Assembly (NCBI GenBank): GCA_043736395.1
Contig: JAYTCQ010000415.1
Location: 1-24,554 of the forward strand
DNA length: 24,554 nt
Direction: 5' to 3'
Origin: JAFDVL01 sp043736395
Lineage (GTDB): Bacteria; Acidobacteriota; Blastocatellia; RBC074
Shown: positions 24,016 to 24,554 of the stretch, in pieces
Layout of the letters: each line of letters begins with the position of its first letter
Numbering within the stretch: the first letter of the stretch is position 1
Notes under the pieces: generated by a model
Told to the model about the DNA's origin: nothing
What the model saw: the letters and a program-made list of their open reading frames with translations, nothing else
Database searches by the model: none
Program-made: the position numbers and the translations under genes

Positions 24016-24447
24016 GTGCGGGGGCGAAAGTTACTGGCTTGGCAATTGCCTCCAATGATGGTCAACTTGAAAAATTACTCGACAGAAAAACCGATCGGGT
24101 CAATGGTTCCATGGGCGCAGACGCAGCTCGCACAGGCTACGCAACAGGCTCTCGCAGCAGTTGCCAATGACGTAGCGAATGGCATCAAAGAAACCGTCGG
24201 ACTCAGCAGTAAGTGGGGAAGTGAATCCACAGAAAATGATCGTTGCTCTGTCATTATCGAGTTACCTATTGAAGCCGATCCTGAATTTATTGCAAAAGCG
24301 ATTGACCTTGAAAATGTTGAAGCCTGGTGCGATGAAAATAAAAAAGTTCACGTCGCCATTGGCCCGTGGTATTCGACGAAAGATGTAGATCAAGTGGTCT
24401 TATCCGTTACCAAAGTTGTGCATGTCTTGCTGGGGATACATGCTTGA
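24016..24447 (+). CDS. Uncharacterised protein, 5' end interrupted by an in-frame TGA
   Basis: As an intact frame this gives 143 residues from GTG 24016. The same frame is coherent further upstream: ATG 23953 reads MSRYQGRWETF, then TGA at 23986-23988, then EIAVKGGPPV joining the rest without another stop. The natural gene therefore looks like 23953-24447 (164 codons) with a premature TGA at codon 12. It could be a pseudogene, a sequencing error, a gene restarting at GTG 24016, or recoding. The body shows a helix AQTQLAQATQQALAAVANDV, then strand-rich VIIELPIEADPEF and KKVHVAIGPWY, with a hydrophobic end. No family is recognised. No clear ribosome-binding site precedes either start. Confidence 0.5.
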   Translation: MRGRKLLAWQLPPMMVNLKNYSTEKPIGSMVPWAQTQLAQATQQALAAVANDVANGIKETVGLSSKWGSESTENDRCSVIIELPIEADPEFIAKAIDLENVEAWCDENKKVHVAIGPWYSTKDVDQVVLSVTKVVHVLLGIHA

Positions 24448-24475
24448 AAATTAATGAAGAAGAAAGGTGAAAAGT

Positions 24476-24525
24476 CTTTAGAGTCTGAAGAAGTTGCCTC
24501 GCGGAGCGGATTGTTGACTCTAGAG
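24476..24525. repeat. Short inverted repeat at the right edge
   Basis: CTTTAGAGTC (24476-24485) and GACTCTAGAG (24516-24525) are complementary at 9 of 10 positions. GACTCT recurs again at 24534-24539. This may be the start of another intergenic repeat cut by the window edge. Confidence 0.35.
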
Positions 24526-24554
24526 AATCTACGGACTCTCCAGCCTTCATAGAC

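Noticed and set aside
24454..24552. A 32-codon frame (starting MKKKGEKS) at the right edge.
   Set aside because: Too short, no family signal, and it overlaps a short inverted repeat; probably chance.
1..24554. CRISPR arrays, tRNA or rRNA genes, insertion sequences and integrases.
   Set aside because: No regularly spaced direct repeats, no cloverleaf or rRNA-like segments, and no transposase or recombinase motifs were seen on either strand.

Overview
The window is bacterial chromosome of moderate GC. It holds about twenty intact genes, two decayed ones and several compact intergenic inverted repeats. The host is probably an acidobacterium-like Gram-negative (inference only): there are Sec and lipoprotein signals, a secreted S9D peptidase, a winged-helix/ATPase/TPR regulator of a kind common in Acidobacteriota, and a GyrB with the long C-terminal insert of Gram-negative-type gyrases. 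No 16S rRNA or species marker is present, so this placement is tentative.

Left part (1-8460). Minus-strand genes come first: a truncated alpha/beta hydrolase at the edge, then an intact alpha/beta hydrolase preceded by a SnoaL-like protein, then the broken tail of a second SnoaL-like gene. Divergent from these is a 971-residue OmpR-type DNA-binding/AAA ATPase/TPR regulator. It converges on a secreted glutamyl-endopeptidase-like S9 peptidase, with an intrinsic terminator between the two. A small exported protein is divergent from the peptidase.

Middle (8480-14970). recF is followed closely by gyrB. gyrB carries an in-frame 435-residue intein with an HNH endonuclease, inserted in the Toprim EGDSAGG motif. 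Next come a lipoprotein and a CysZ/EI24-type membrane protein.

Right part (14970-24554). Two small minus-strand genes of unknown function are followed by a plus-strand cluster of a class I glutamine amidotransferase-like hydrolase (TTG start), a small membrane protein and an MFS transporter. ftsY follows, with a secreted protein of unknown function directly behind it. Then come an unannotated 56-residue antitoxin-like ORF, a lipoprotein, a YhcG-type PD-(D/E)XK nuclease and ribD; the last three are translationally coupled or abutting. The window ends with an uncharacterised gene interrupted near its start by an in-frame TGA.

The clearest special feature is the GyrB intein. The least explained pattern is that all four plus-to-plus gaps longer than 60 bp are filled by an inverted repeat, each of different sequence, ending 12-24 nt before the next start codon.
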